From JANQIO01 sp038746745 (GTDB lineage: Bacteria; Pseudomonadota; Gammaproteobacteria; Pseudomonadales; Halieaceae): a stretch of 64,000 bases of DNA. Both the position numbers and the translations under genes were made by a program. The stretch lies in the NCBI GenBank assembly GCA_038746745.1, contig JBCDKJ010000005.1:1-64000 (forward strand), given 5' to 3'. Under the pieces are notes generated by a model that worked only from the letters and a program-made list of their open reading frames with translations, made no database searches and had not been told where the DNA came from. Shown here piece by piece: positions 17,999-27,677 of the stretch; within the stretch, counting starts at the first letter, position 1, and every line of letters starts with the position of its first letter.

Positions 17999-20533
17999 AT
18001 GACCTCTCAATACAACAAAAACCTCACGCACATAGTTTCACTCTCTGCACTCACGCTCGCTACCAGCTTTGCTCTTTCCTCATCAACTGCAACAGCGGAG
18101 CCTGCCATCACTGGCAGCACCGCGGTAGTAGCTGCTTCACGTATTGAGGAGGTTCTGGTATTCGCGCGCCGGCGTCAGGAATCCTCTCAGGATGTTCCCA
18201 TCGCACTGGATGTGCTGGATAAGGAAGTGTTTTTTCAGCGCGGTCTTTACCAGCTCAACGATGTTGTCGATCAGAGTGCCAGCGTCTACCTGGAGCAGGG
18301 CTCTGTGCCGCAGGATCTGAATCTTAGCATTCGCGGACTCACCCCCACCCGAGGCAGACCCAATATGGCTATCCTGCTGGACGGCATCGACATTACCACC
18401 GAGTCGATGATTACCTCCGGGGGTTCGCTGCTGGTAGATCCCGCTCTGTTTGATATCGAACAGATTGAGATCGTCAAAGGTCCTCAGCATGCGCTATACG
18501 GCCGCTCGGCTTTTGCCGGCGCCATAAGCTACAAAACGCGTATGCCGGGTGACGAATTTGCCGCCGCTATCGAAACCGATATCGGCGACTACGGTCAACA
18601 AATGCTGCGCGGAAGAATCGCAGGCCCAGTGGCTGACACCCTCAGCCTGGGCCTCAGCGCAGCCACCTGGAGCCACGATGGGTTTTACGATAGTCCGGTG
18701 ACCGGCGACGACCTGGGTGATCGCAGCGGCAACAGCGTTGCGGGCACATTTGTCTGGACGCCCAACGCGCTGTGGTCCATCAGTGGTCGACTTTCCTATG
18801 AGGATTCAGAGTTCGGCGTTCAGCCGCAGGCACACCTGGCGCCGACTGAAGTATTTCAAATGCCTGCCAGTGCCCTTGGCACGGTGGTAGACCCAACAGC
18901 GACCACCGTGCCGGGTATCCGGGGGACCGCCCCCGACGCAGGTGATCTCACGATTAGCAATAGTGACAACCCGCGTACGCCCGGGCGCGACTACCCCGGC
19001 AGTGAACAGGAGGTCTTGCGAGGCACGCTGAATATCACGCGCCAATTCGATGACCTTTTCGGTTTGGGTCCTGCGCAGGTCATTTCGCTCACTCACATTG
19101 CGGAGTCCGACTCCTTTCAGTATCAGGACTTCAACGCTTTTGGCCGCGCCGATGACTTCCCGGCCTATGGCGAGATCTGGATAGACAATGACACGCAGCT
19201 ATTCAGTCAGGAGATTCGGATTCAATCCATCGGTGACGGTCCCTTAACCTGGACCCTGGGTGCAGAATACTGGGAGGAGAACCGAGACGTCTTGAACGGC
19301 GGTGTGACCTGTCTGACCTTTGCACCCCCGTTTGTAACTGAGGACTTTGCGCCGGCCTGCGGGCCGTTTGTTGCCGATGTGGGAACAAGCTTTCCACGCA
19401 ACGCTGACTTATGGACCCGCGATATCCAGCACTGGGCGGCTTTCGGCCTTATCGGCTGGGAGATCAATGAGCAATGGGAAGTCACCCTTGAGGGCCGCTA
19501 TGTCGATGAAAACCTGGATGTCAGCGGCCCCAACCTCGATAACTCAATTATTGATCCTTTGAATCTTTTTGGCGGCGGCGCTGTGCTGTTTCCAACGCCG
19601 GCGGGACAAGTAGAGGCGTCAACAGCGGATAGCTATATCGCGCCTAAAATTACGCTCCAGTATCGACCCGCAGACAATGTGATGACCTACCTGTCGGTGG
19701 CGGAGGGCATTAAGCCCGCAGGTATCAGCACCGTGAACGGCGGCGGCGGAACCTTTCAGCCAGATCAGGGCCGATTTGATCAAGAGCAGGTAGTGGTCTA
19801 CGAGCTGGGTTGGAAATCCGACCTCGCTGATCAGCGACTACGGCTGAACGGCGCGCTGTTTTTCCAGGACTTTACCGACAAACAGGTGACTAGTCAGGTG
19901 CCGGATGACAATGGCTTCCTGATAAACCGTATCGTAAATGCAGACGCTGAGGTCTACGGTGCTGAGCTTGACGTCACGTGGTTTGCAACCGACAAGCTGC
20001 GCCTGCAGGCGGGTTACACATTCCTTGAGTCTGAGTTCACCGACTTTACTCAGCTCACCAGCAGCGCTGGCGCAATTGCCTATACCGGTGGCTGTGAAGT
20101 GGTTACAACGGCCGCAGGGCTCAATACCTGCCGCGTGGATTTTACCGGCAATGAACTGGAGCGGGCGCCTCGACACTCTTTTGTGGGCATTGCCAGCTAT
20201 CGCCGTGAACTAACCGCCAGTACAGACTGGTTTGTAGAGCTGCAATCCAGCTTCCGCGACGAGCGTTACTCGAACCAGAGCAATCTGCTGGAGTTTGACA
20301 GCTACTGGCTCACTGACCTGCGCCTGGGCGTCGCAGGTCGCAACTGGGAGGTGATCGCCTACGCTGACAACCTGTTTGACGATGACACCATCCGAGATGG
20401 TTTTAACACCGGTGGCTACATCCGAGACTTCTTTATTGCGGGTCCAACCTTTGTGCTGCCTGACAGTGCGCAGTTCTATCTGCCGCCCCCGCGAATGGTG
20501 GGTGTGCGCGCCTCCTATCGCTTTGGCCAGTGA
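17999..20533 (+). CDS. TonB-dependent receptor
   Basis: I place the start at the ATG at 17999 (844 residues), since AAGGA lies at good spacing before it; a frame from 17963 would add twelve Cys-rich residues before the signal peptide. After the signal peptide comes IEEVLVFARRR, a TonB-box-like segment. The plug follows (LSIRGLTPTRGRPNMAILLDG, then IEIVKGPQHALYGRSAFAGA), and then the barrel. This is the IEE-type group often used for organic substrates rather than siderophores. It overlaps the next gene by four bases (GTGA). The genes after it include two flavin amine-oxidase-type enzymes, so an amine-containing substrate is possible. Confidence 0.9.
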   Translation: MTSQYNKNLTHIVSLSALTLATSFALSSSTATAEPAITGSTAVVAASRIEEVLVFARRRQESSQDVPIALDVLDKEVFFQRGLYQLNDVVDQSASVYLEQGSVPQDLNLSIRGLTPTRGRPNMAILLDGIDITTESMITSGGSLLVDPALFDIEQIEIVKGPQHALYGRSAFAGAISYKTRMPGDEFAAAIETDIGDYGQQMLRGRIAGPVADTLSLGLSAATWSHDGFYDSPVTGDDLGDRSGNSVAGTFVWTPNALWSISGRLSYEDSEFGVQPQAHLAPTEVFQMPASALGTVVDPTATTVPGIRGTAPDAGDLTISNSDNPRTPGRDYPGSEQEVLRGTLNITRQFDDLFGLGPAQVISLTHIAESDSFQYQDFNAFGRADDFPAYGEIWIDNDTQLFSQEIRIQSIGDGPLTWTLGAEYWEENRDVLNGGVTCLTFAPPFVTEDFAPACGPFVADVGTSFPRNADLWTRDIQHWAAFGLIGWEINEQWEVTLEGRYVDENLDVSGPNLDNSIIDPLNLFGGGAVLFPTPAGQVEASTADSYIAPKITLQYRPADNVMTYLSVAEGIKPAGISTVNGGGGTFQPDQGRFDQEQVVVYELGWKSDLADQRLRLNGALFFQDFTDKQVTSQVPDDNGFLINRIVNADAEVYGAELDVTWFATDKLRLQAGYTFLESEFTDFTQLTSSAGAIAYTGGCEVVTTAAGLNTCRVDFTGNELERAPRHSFVGIASYRRELTASTDWFVELQSSFRDERYSNQSNLLEFDSYWLTDLRLGVAGRNWEVIAYADNLFDDDTIRDGFNTGGYIRDFFIAGPTFVLPDSAQFYLPPPRMVGVRASYRFGQ

Positions 20534-21474
20534 AGCCGCTAACCGCCGATCCAAGCGCGGCAGCCTTGCCCGCCGCTAATGCGTCACCGTCGTCATCGGT
20601 GGCCGTAATACGTGGCGCCGGACAAGGCTCACCCTGGATCAATATGACGGCGCTGATTCTGGTGCTCGCCGGTATATCGCTGGCAAACGCCACGCTGGTG
20701 ATTCAAAACGCTCTTGTCACGCCGCCAGCGCCGGTTTACACGTCCATATCCATGACCCTGGGTACTTTGGGGTTGATTCTCATCTGGTATGGCCTCAAAG
20801 CTGGCGATGTACTGGGCAGCATGCTGGGTTACATGGGCGGCACACTTGTCTGGGTCGGCTTCTTTGAGTGGACCTGGTGGAGCTGCTCGCATTGGCTGGG
20901 GATTGAAACGCTTGTTATAGACGGACGCGCTGTTTTGCCACCCTCCATGTTACTGGTGCAGGCAAGCAGTATGATCTTTCTGCCGCTATTGCTACTGGCC
21001 GGCACAAACAAAGATACGCGCTGCCGCATGATGCTCTGGTGTCGGCGCAGACTGGGGCTGCACATACCACGCGACGCCGGCCATCAGCATCACGCGGCTC
21101 GCGTAAGCGCCACTGAGACTGTTTTCATTATCTGGTTCGTCTACCTGCTAAACATCACATTGTATGATCCTCGACTGGTCGGCCCGGGCCCCGGTGCTCA
21201 CCATGTTGTATCTGTACTGATCGGAGTCTGGGCGCTGTATTTATGTACAAAGCTGATTCGCATAGCACAGATAGGCGCCGCTATTCGTTACGCTATTCCC
21301 ACGGCGTATTTTCTATCGATTCCACTGGACTCTATGACGCTGGCTGGGTGGTTCCCTGCGATGTGGGTACAACCTCTAAGCTATCCAGGCTATGCCGCCG
21401 GGGCGGTTCTGGCGTTTGTTGCCGCGGCACTGCTGTTGTACCGCGCCGACGCAGAGGAAACTGCCGGAGCCTAA
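20530..21474 (+). CDS. Unknown polytopic membrane protein
   Basis: A 314-residue protein starting with GTG that overlaps the receptor stop by four bases, so translation is probably coupled. After a polar leader of about 38 residues there are seven or eight hydrophobic helices, for example INMTALILVLAGISLANATL and SISMTLGTLGLILIWYGL. A WTWWS cluster and a central basic loop (CRRRLGLHIPRDAGHQHHAA) stand out, the latter rich in His. I do not recognise the family. Its fixed position after the receptor suggests the inner-membrane step for the same substrate, but nothing in the sequence shows a transport motif. Confidence 0.75.
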   Translation: MKPLTADPSAAALPAANASPSSSVAVIRGAGQGSPWINMTALILVLAGISLANATLVIQNALVTPPAPVYTSISMTLGTLGLILIWYGLKAGDVLGSMLGYMGGTLVWVGFFEWTWWSCSHWLGIETLVIDGRAVLPPSMLLVQASSMIFLPLLLLAGTNKDTRCRMMLWCRRRLGLHIPRDAGHQHHAARVSATETVFIIWFVYLLNITLYDPRLVGPGPGAHHVVSVLIGVWALYLCTKLIRIAQIGAAIRYAIPTAYFLSIPLDSMTLAGWFPAMWVQPLSYPGYAAGAVLAFVAAALLLYRADAEETAGA

Positions 21475-21517
21475 GGCTACACTCGCCATTCACTGACCAG
21501 GTCAGCACTGAGAACAC

Positions 21518-22486
21518 ATGACGACTGCAAGACGCCTTCTCGCGGGTGTGCTTATTTTGGCGCTCATCGCCGGTATCCTGCTATGGACGCCCGACCGTGA
21601 CAGAGCAGAGCTGGAAGCGCTCTACCTGAATAAGGACGCTGACATGGTCGCTCTGCTAGGAACGCCGGTGCATCTGCGCGACGACGGACCACGTGAGCAG
21701 CACGCGGTGGTTATGCTGCATGGACTTGGGGCCAGCCTGCATACCTGGGAACCCTGGGCACAATCGCTGGCGCAGGACGTTCGCATTATTCGCTTCGACA
21801 TGCCCGGTGCGGGCCTGTCGCCGCCGGACACCAGCAACATTTACAGCGATGAGCGGATGATCGACCTGCTATTGGCGCTGATGGAAGAGAAGGGGCTGAC
21901 CACGATCGATCTGGTCGGACATTCCATGGGCGGGCGCATCGCCTGGCGGTTCGCTGCGGCGCAGCCCGACCGACTGCGACGTCTGGTGTTGATCGCACCG
22001 GATGGTTTTGCCAGTCCGGGCTTTGAGTACGACCGGGCGCCGGAAGTACCGCTGCTGATGGAAGCGATGCGGTTCTTCCTGCCGGCATTTCTGTTTGAGG
22101 CTAACCTTGAAGCGAGCTACGCCAACCCGGGGCGTCTCACCGACCAGACCGTACAACGCTATTACGATCTGGTGCTGGCACCGGGCAACCGCGCTGCGCT
22201 GCTTGAGCGCACGCGACAAACGCGACTGCGACCGCCGCCGCCCATTCTTAAAACCATCTCTGCTTACACGCTTCTGATCTGGGGCGAGATGGATGCAATG
22301 ATTCCTTTCAGTAATGCAGAAGACTACCTGGCGCATCTTCCCAACGCGGGCTTGGTGAGCTTTCCTGGACTGGGCCACGTGCCTCACGAGGAGGCGCCAG
22401 ACAAGGTTCTGGCGGCTGTCGCTGCCTTTCTGAAGGCGCCTGTTGCCAATGACGAACCAGCGACTCTCCGCCTACAGGCCCGGTAG
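21518..22486 (+). CDS. Alpha/beta hydrolase, membrane-anchored
   Basis: A 322-residue hydrolase with an N-terminal hydrophobic anchor or signal (LLAGVLILALIAGILLW). The oxyanion region is VMLHGLGAS, the nucleophile is the Ser of GHSMGGR, the acid is the Asp of WGEMDAMIP and the base is the His of GLGHVPHEE, so the triad is complete. The closest general type is the C-C bond hydrolase/haloperoxidase-like group. It is the third gene in the run beginning with the TonB receptor and would act in the periplasm or at the inner membrane. Confidence 0.85.
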   Translation: MTTARRLLAGVLILALIAGILLWTPDRDRAELEALYLNKDADMVALLGTPVHLRDDGPREQHAVVMLHGLGASLHTWEPWAQSLAQDVRIIRFDMPGAGLSPPDTSNIYSDERMIDLLLALMEEKGLTTIDLVGHSMGGRIAWRFAAAQPDRLRRLVLIAPDGFASPGFEYDRAPEVPLLMEAMRFFLPAFLFEANLEASYANPGRLTDQTVQRYYDLVLAPGNRAALLERTRQTRLRPPPPILKTISAYTLLIWGEMDAMIPFSNAEDYLAHLPNAGLVSFPGLGHVPHEEAPDKVLAAVAAFLKAPVANDEPATLRLQAR

Positions 22487-22566
22487 ACGCTCCAGCACGC
22501 CGGGCGGACTATCAACTAGACTGTAACGATACCCGCACGCCAGCTTGCGCGGGCAGGAGACTGGCC

Positions 22567-23070
22567 ATGAATGACACACAGCAGACGCAAACCGCGGCAT
22601 TTACAGTGCCGGGCTGTGCCGAGGCGGCACGCATATTCCTCGCACTAACGGTGCTCTTTGGGGCTGCCAGCAGTCGTGCCGATAACGATCCTGAAGCCTG
22701 GTATACAAAAGAGTACGCCGCTCTATGGGCCGGCACTCCCTATGAAGATGTCGACAAAATTCTTAGCCACTACGCCAACATGGTCACCACCCACAATGAG
22801 GATGGAAGCATCGACATTGAGCCAAGAGAAAGCTGGCTCAAGGAACCGATGGCCAGTTGGAAAGAAGACGGCTGGCTGACGGCAACCCTGCAAACCGTTA
22901 AAACCGATACACTCAACGAAGGTACAGCGGTGTTTAAAGCAAAGTGGCTGGATGCCTATGAAGATGGGTCTGAAGAGATCTCCTGTGGCTGGTATCTGGC
23001 CAATTATATGGGCGGACGCTGGCAATTCACGGGCTACACCGATATCGACTGTGACAGCCATGAGCTTTGA
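22567..23070 (+). CDS. Small secreted protein, SnoaL/NTF2-like
   Basis: A 167-residue protein with an N-terminal hydrophobic stretch (IFLALTVLFGAASSRA) that looks like a signal peptide with a long polar lead. The rest fits an NTF2-like cone: an N-terminal helix with YAALWAGTPYEDVDKILSHYA, then strands ending in WQFTGYTDIDCD. Such domains bind small ligands or act as hydrolases or isomerases. Gly-Arg-Trp near the end is typical. A GGCAGGAGA ribosome binding site lies just upstream. Family assignment is by fold pattern only. Confidence 0.65.
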   Translation: MNDTQQTQTAAFTVPGCAEAARIFLALTVLFGAASSRADNDPEAWYTKEYAALWAGTPYEDVDKILSHYANMVTTHNEDGSIDIEPRESWLKEPMASWKEDGWLTATLQTVKTDTLNEGTAVFKAKWLDAYEDGSEEISCGWYLANYMGGRWQFTGYTDIDCDSHEL

Positions 23071-23144
23071 TAAACAGCCATGAGTTATAAAACCCGGGAG
23101 CTTTGATTCGCAACACACAACGCGATGACGCAACGAGGCCAACA

Positions 23145-25004
23145 ATGAAGTCTGACAAACAGCTCGGCATGGACCGACCGATTACGCGACGCGACTTGCT
23201 GCATGACGCCACGGTCGCAGCGCTGGGCCTGGGACTACCTCTGAGTGGCAGCGCCGATACAGCGTCTCCCGCTGTGGACCCAACTGTCTACCCGCCGACG
23301 CGCACCGGACTGCGGGGTTCGCATCCCGGCTCTTTTGAGGCTGCACACAAATATGCTCGCGATGGCGCACCGCTGCCGTCGGCCAAACCACTGAATGAAC
23401 ACTACGATCTTATCGTTGTTGGCGCCGGCATCTCCGGCCTGGCAGCAGCACAGTTCTATCAGAAAAAGTACGGCAAGAACGCTCGCATCCTGCTGCTGGA
23501 AAACCATGATGATTTTGGCGGCCATGCACGCCGCAACGAATTCCACCAGGGCGGCACCATGCGCCTTGCTCTCGGCGGAACGCACAACCTGGAGTACTGG
23601 AACTTCAGCAAAACCGTGCAGCGCTACCTGAAGGATCTCGGTGTCAACGTCAAAGCCATGCGTTCCACCCAGGAATTTGCCTACGGCGAGAGTGGCGATA
23701 GCACGCCTGCGATCTGGTTTGATGAAGAGACCTACGGTGAGAACAAGCTCGTCAGAGGCCTTGATGTAGCGCGCGTCAGCAGCAAGAAAGACCTTGAACT
23801 GATCGACAGCTTTCCCCTCAGTGCAGAGGCGCGCGAACAACTGAAGCGCTTCTACACCATGCGCAAAAACATCTTCGACGATATGAGCGAAGCTGAAACC
23901 GAGGAATATCTGTGGTCACAGCGCTATGTGGATTTCCTGCGGGACTATGGCGGTCTGGGCGATGAAGCGCTGCAGCTATTCGCCAAGTCCACCCACGGGG
24001 GCTGGGGTACGGAGCTGCGCAATCTCGCGGTAGCGGAAGGTATTGATGCCGGCATGCCGGGCAAACATTTGATGGGCGGCAAAGTCACTGCGGATGACTG
24101 GGAGTATCCTGCGGCCCACTTCCCCGACGGCAACGCCAGCGTCGCACGCTTGCAGGTGCACGCCTTGATACCCGACGTGGCGCCGGGCACGACTGCCGAC
24201 AACGTTGCAGTACAGACCTTTGATTACAGCAAGCTGGATCGCGAAACCTCCGCCGTGAGGCTGCGGCTCAGCGCCACCGTCATGCACGCCGAGAACACCG
24301 CCGATGGCGTCGCCGTGGACTATCTTAAGGGGGGAGAGCTGCTGCGCGTGACTGCACGGCACTGCGTCATGGCGTGCTACCACTGCATCATTCCGCACCT
24401 GTGCCCGGACATGCCCGCGGCCCAGCGCGAGGCGCAGAAGTATCAGGTAAAAGTTCCGCTGGTGTTGACCAATGTACTGCTGCGGTCCAGCGAAGCCATG
24501 GATAAACTGGGTATTGCCGGTGTCGATTGCCCGGGCAGAACCTTCGCCAGCGTTTTCCTGTATCGCGGCTTCGAAACTGGCGGTTACCAGCACAAGCTCG
24601 ACGACGATGGTCCGGTGGCTCTGACCTTCTGGGGCATGATTTCACCACCGGAAGATATCAATGACCCCAAAGAGCAAAATCGCGCCTCACGGATGCAGAT
24701 GCTGGCAATGAGCTTTGATGACTACGAGCGCGAAGTTCGCACAGTGCTGGATGGCATGCTTGGACCGGTGGGCTTTGATGTGCAGAAAGACATCCTCGCC
24801 ATCACCGTCAACCGCTGGCCCCACGGTTACTCTCATGAATACCTCGGCCTGTGGGACCCGGACTTTGAGCCTGGCAAAGCGCCGCATAACATCGCCAGCA
24901 AGCCCTTTGGCAACATCACTATCGCTAACTCTGATGCCGGCGCCTACGCTTATACTCATGGTGCTATCGACGAGGCCTACCGGGCCGTACAGGAGCTTGG
25001 TTAG
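23145..25004 (+). CDS. Spermidine-dehydrogenase-like FAD oxidoreductase, Tat substrate
   Basis: I choose the ATG at 23145 (619 residues), just before a twin-arginine signal (TRRDLLHDATVAALGLGLP); a longer frame from 23103 adds 14 polar residues. After the signal comes YPPTRTGLRGSHPGSFEAAH, a block I associate with the Pseudomonas spermidine dehydrogenase SpdH. The FAD motif LIVVGAGISGLAAA and GGHARRNEF follow. SpdH is a periplasmic flavohaem enzyme that cleaves spermidine. I cannot confirm the haem site here, and the substrate may differ. It lies 31 bases before a second flavin amine oxidase. Confidence 0.75.
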   Translation: MKSDKQLGMDRPITRRDLLHDATVAALGLGLPLSGSADTASPAVDPTVYPPTRTGLRGSHPGSFEAAHKYARDGAPLPSAKPLNEHYDLIVVGAGISGLAAAQFYQKKYGKNARILLLENHDDFGGHARRNEFHQGGTMRLALGGTHNLEYWNFSKTVQRYLKDLGVNVKAMRSTQEFAYGESGDSTPAIWFDEETYGENKLVRGLDVARVSSKKDLELIDSFPLSAEAREQLKRFYTMRKNIFDDMSEAETEEYLWSQRYVDFLRDYGGLGDEALQLFAKSTHGGWGTELRNLAVAEGIDAGMPGKHLMGGKVTADDWEYPAAHFPDGNASVARLQVHALIPDVAPGTTADNVAVQTFDYSKLDRETSAVRLRLSATVMHAENTADGVAVDYLKGGELLRVTARHCVMACYHCIIPHLCPDMPAAQREAQKYQVKVPLVLTNVLLRSSEAMDKLGIAGVDCPGRTFASVFLYRGFETGGYQHKLDDDGPVALTFWGMISPPEDINDPKEQNRASRMQMLAMSFDDYEREVRTVLDGMLGPVGFDVQKDILAITVNRWPHGYSHEYLGLWDPDFEPGKAPHNIASKPFGNITIANSDAGAYAYTHGAIDEAYRAVQELG

Positions 25005-25035
25005 GCAGTAAACCCTTAAGGCGTGCCGTCCCGCT

Positions 25036-26313
25036 ATGGCTGAAACTGCAGACGTTGTAATTGTGGGCGCCGGCCTCGCCGGCATAGCAGCGGCACATCG
25101 CTTGCGCGCTGCGGAGTTGCAGGTTGTCCTTTTAGAAGCCCGCAGTGCACCAGGCGGCCGCACTCGCGCCAGTCAGGCACTCAGCCAGCCGGTGGACCTG
25201 GGCGCTAGCTGGCTGCATGGCATTAAAGACCACCCGCTCTACGACATGGCGTTGGCACTGGGCTTGCCTCATGTCCGCACTGATTATCACAGCCTGCAAA
25301 TTCACCGCCGCGACGGCAGCCCTGAGACGGCCGATCTGGCAGCGATGGATGACTTTGAAGATGCCCTTTATAAGCTGGGGAGAAAGGCACGCTGCTACGA
25401 CTCAGTGGCGGATCGTCTGCCGCTGATACCTAAAAAACACGCCGGACGTCTGCCCCAGGCACTGCAGGATTTCCTGATAAGCGCTGCCCTGGAAGAAGAG
25501 TACGCAGCCAGCGTTGCCGAGCTGGCCGCAGCTGCGCTGGAAGAAGGCCGGGACATGCGCGGCGCTGACGCTATCCTCAAGGAGGGCTATGCAGGTCTGC
25601 TGAAAACCCTGCTCCGAGAGCTGGATATTCGACTGAACTGTGCGGTCCAGTCGATCAATTACCGCGGCGACAGTGTTACCGTGAGCACGGAAACCCAGGA
25701 CTACTTGTGTGATCAGGTGATTGTTACCGTTCCTCTGGGTGTGCTGCAGGCCGATGACATTCGCTTCTTGCCGCCGTTGGCGCCGTCCCACCAGCAGGCC
25801 ATTGATGCACTGGGAATGGGGCTGGTGAACAAGCTCTACCTTGAGTTCCCCCGGGTATTCTGGGATGCCAGCATTCAGGTGGTGGGGTATGACAGTCCCC
25901 GGCGCGGTCGCTGGATGTCCTGGTACGACTACAGCGCGGTCACCGGTGCTGCAATTCTGCTGGGCTTCTGCGCGCCACCGGCGGCTGCAGAGCTTGAACA
26001 GCTGGATGACGAGGCTCTGGTGGCCGATGCCATGCAAACCCTGCGAGTGATCTACGGTGAAGACATTCCAGAACCCACAGCCTGGGCCGCCACGCGCTGG
26101 GGGCAGGATCCCTTCGCTCGCGGCGCCTACTCCTATCTCAAGGTCGGTGCGAAGTCCTCCCAGCGTAAAACTCTGGCAAAGCCTATCGATGGCAGGCTTT
26201 TACTGGCTGGGGAACACACAGACCGTCGCTATCCCTCAACAACCCACGGCGCCTGGCGCTCGGGCGCCAAGGCAGCTCGGCAGGTGCTGAAAATTCGGAA
26301 GTCTCTGCTCTGA
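25036..26313 (+). CDS. Flavin amine oxidase (polyamine oxidase-like)
   Basis: A 425-residue protein with the full amine oxidase layout. The N-terminus has VVIVGAGLAGIAAAHRL and LLEARSAPGGRTRA, then the DLGASWLHG motif. The C-terminus has LLLAGEHTDRRYPSTTHGAWRSG, which closes over the flavin. No signal peptide is visible, so it should be cytoplasmic. Relatives oxidise polyamines, other amines or amino acids. With the spermidine-dehydrogenase-like gene directly upstream, stepwise oxidation of an amine substrate in the periplasm and then the cytoplasm is a reasonable inference. Confidence 0.85.
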   Translation: MAETADVVIVGAGLAGIAAAHRLRAAELQVVLLEARSAPGGRTRASQALSQPVDLGASWLHGIKDHPLYDMALALGLPHVRTDYHSLQIHRRDGSPETADLAAMDDFEDALYKLGRKARCYDSVADRLPLIPKKHAGRLPQALQDFLISAALEEEYAASVAELAAAALEEGRDMRGADAILKEGYAGLLKTLLRELDIRLNCAVQSINYRGDSVTVSTETQDYLCDQVIVTVPLGVLQADDIRFLPPLAPSHQQAIDALGMGLVNKLYLEFPRVFWDASIQVVGYDSPRRGRWMSWYDYSAVTGAAILLGFCAPPAAAELEQLDDEALVADAMQTLRVIYGEDIPEPTAWAATRWGQDPFARGAYSYLKVGAKSSQRKTLAKPIDGRLLLAGEHTDRRYPSTTHGAWRSGAKAARQVLKIRKSLL

Positions 26314-26398
26314 GCTGATGATAAGAAAGCTGGTGTGCGGAAAGCCGGTGGGAACGACTCGCGCTTGCCTGACCTCTGTGCATCGGTAAGCTGTGCGG

Positions 26399-27667
26399 AT
26401 GGATGCCTCACAGTTCTTTCTGCAGCTTGCCCTGATTTTAGTAGCGGCGCGCGTTGCCGCCGAAGTCGCCGCGAAGTTGGGGGCACCCAGCGTGATTGGC
26501 GAGCTGATCGCAGGCGTCATTCTAGGACCCAGTCTGCTGGGTTGGCTGGAACCCACCGAGTTGATTCGCCTGCTGGCAGAAATCGGCATTATCCTGCTGC
26601 TGTTTGAAGCCGGACTAGACTCCGACCTGTCCAGGCTGGCCCAGTCGGGTGGTCGTTCCGTGGCTGTGGCGCTGGGCGGTTTTGTACTGCCCTTTGTGCT
26701 GGGCTTTGCCACCAGCCGTTATCTGTTCGGGCAGGATCTGCTGCTGGCGCTATTTATCGGCGGCACGCTGACGGCCACCAGTATCGGCGTTACCGTGCGC
26801 GTGCTGCGCGATGTGGGCCGTCAGAACAGCCGTGAAGGTCAGATTGTGCTCGGCGCCGCCGTCATTGACGACGTGCTGGGCGTGCTGCTGCTGGCGTTTC
26901 TTTACGAGTTTTCCCGTACCGGCGACCCCAGCCTGATTAACGTCGGCAAGCTGACGCTGTTCGTGGTTCTCTTTTTCCTGTTGGCACCGGTGGCGGCAAA
27001 AATGCTGTCAATTCTCATCAGCCGCTACTACCGCCATAGCGCAGGCCACCCGCTGGTAAGTACCCTGATCGTCTCCCTGGTGCTGCTGTTTGCCTGGAGC
27101 GCTCACGAAGTGGGCGCACCTGAACTGCTGGGCGGATTTGCTGCTGGCCTGGCGCTGTCGCGACGCTTCTTTTTGCCCTTCGGCGCAGCGCTAGGTCGCG
27201 ACCCCGAGTTTGCCGAGGAAGTACAGCGCGAGATGCGCCCGGTCGTGCAATTGTTTACACCTATCTTTTTCGTCACCGTGGGGCTATCACTCGACTTAAG
27301 AGAAGTAGACTGGGGGTCCGCGTTTATCTGGCTGTTCTCCCTGTCCCTCGCCTTCGTTGCCATTGTCGGAAAGATCGCCGGCGGCTATTTGCTGGTGCGG
27401 GAGCATTGGCTTATGAAAACCGCCACAGGGATGGCGATGGTACCGCGAGGAGAAGTCGGTCTGATCTTTGCGGAACTGGGCAGAGTAGCGGGCATCTTCG
27501 ACGGTGCCACCTACGCCGGTATCGTGCTGGTCATCGCCTATACCACCCTGTTCTCACCCTTCTGGATAAAGCTTTTCTACAGACTGTATGGCGACCACCC
27601 AGCACTGGTCGAAGACAGTGAAGAGGAGCAGGATTCCGCAGCAGCAACTCCAGAACGCTCTATCTGA
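26399..27667 (+). CDS. Cation:proton antiporter, CPA2 family
   Basis: A polytopic protein of about 422 residues with a dozen predicted helices and no RCK/TrkA-N domain, so it is the short Kef-like or NapA-like form. Early repeats VIGELIAGVILGPSLLG and LLFEAGLDSDL are typical of Na_H_Exchanger proteins. The helix with GAAVIDDVLGVLLL carries the paired Asp expected at the ion site. An in-frame GTG two codons earlier (26393) is an alternative start. The tail is acidic. It is convergent with the NADAR gene, ten bases away. Confidence 0.88.
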   Translation: MDASQFFLQLALILVAARVAAEVAAKLGAPSVIGELIAGVILGPSLLGWLEPTELIRLLAEIGIILLLFEAGLDSDLSRLAQSGGRSVAVALGGFVLPFVLGFATSRYLFGQDLLLALFIGGTLTATSIGVTVRVLRDVGRQNSREGQIVLGAAVIDDVLGVLLLAFLYEFSRTGDPSLINVGKLTLFVVLFFLLAPVAAKMLSILISRYYRHSAGHPLVSTLIVSLVLLFAWSAHEVGAPELLGGFAAGLALSRRFFLPFGAALGRDPEFAEEVQREMRPVVQLFTPIFFVTVGLSLDLREVDWGSAFIWLFSLSLAFVAIVGKIAGGYLLVREHWLMKTATGMAMVPRGEVGLIFAELGRVAGIFDGATYAGIVLVIAYTTLFSPFWIKLFYRLYGDHPALVEDSEEEQDSAAATPERSI

Positions 27668-27677
27668 AGAGCTCGCG

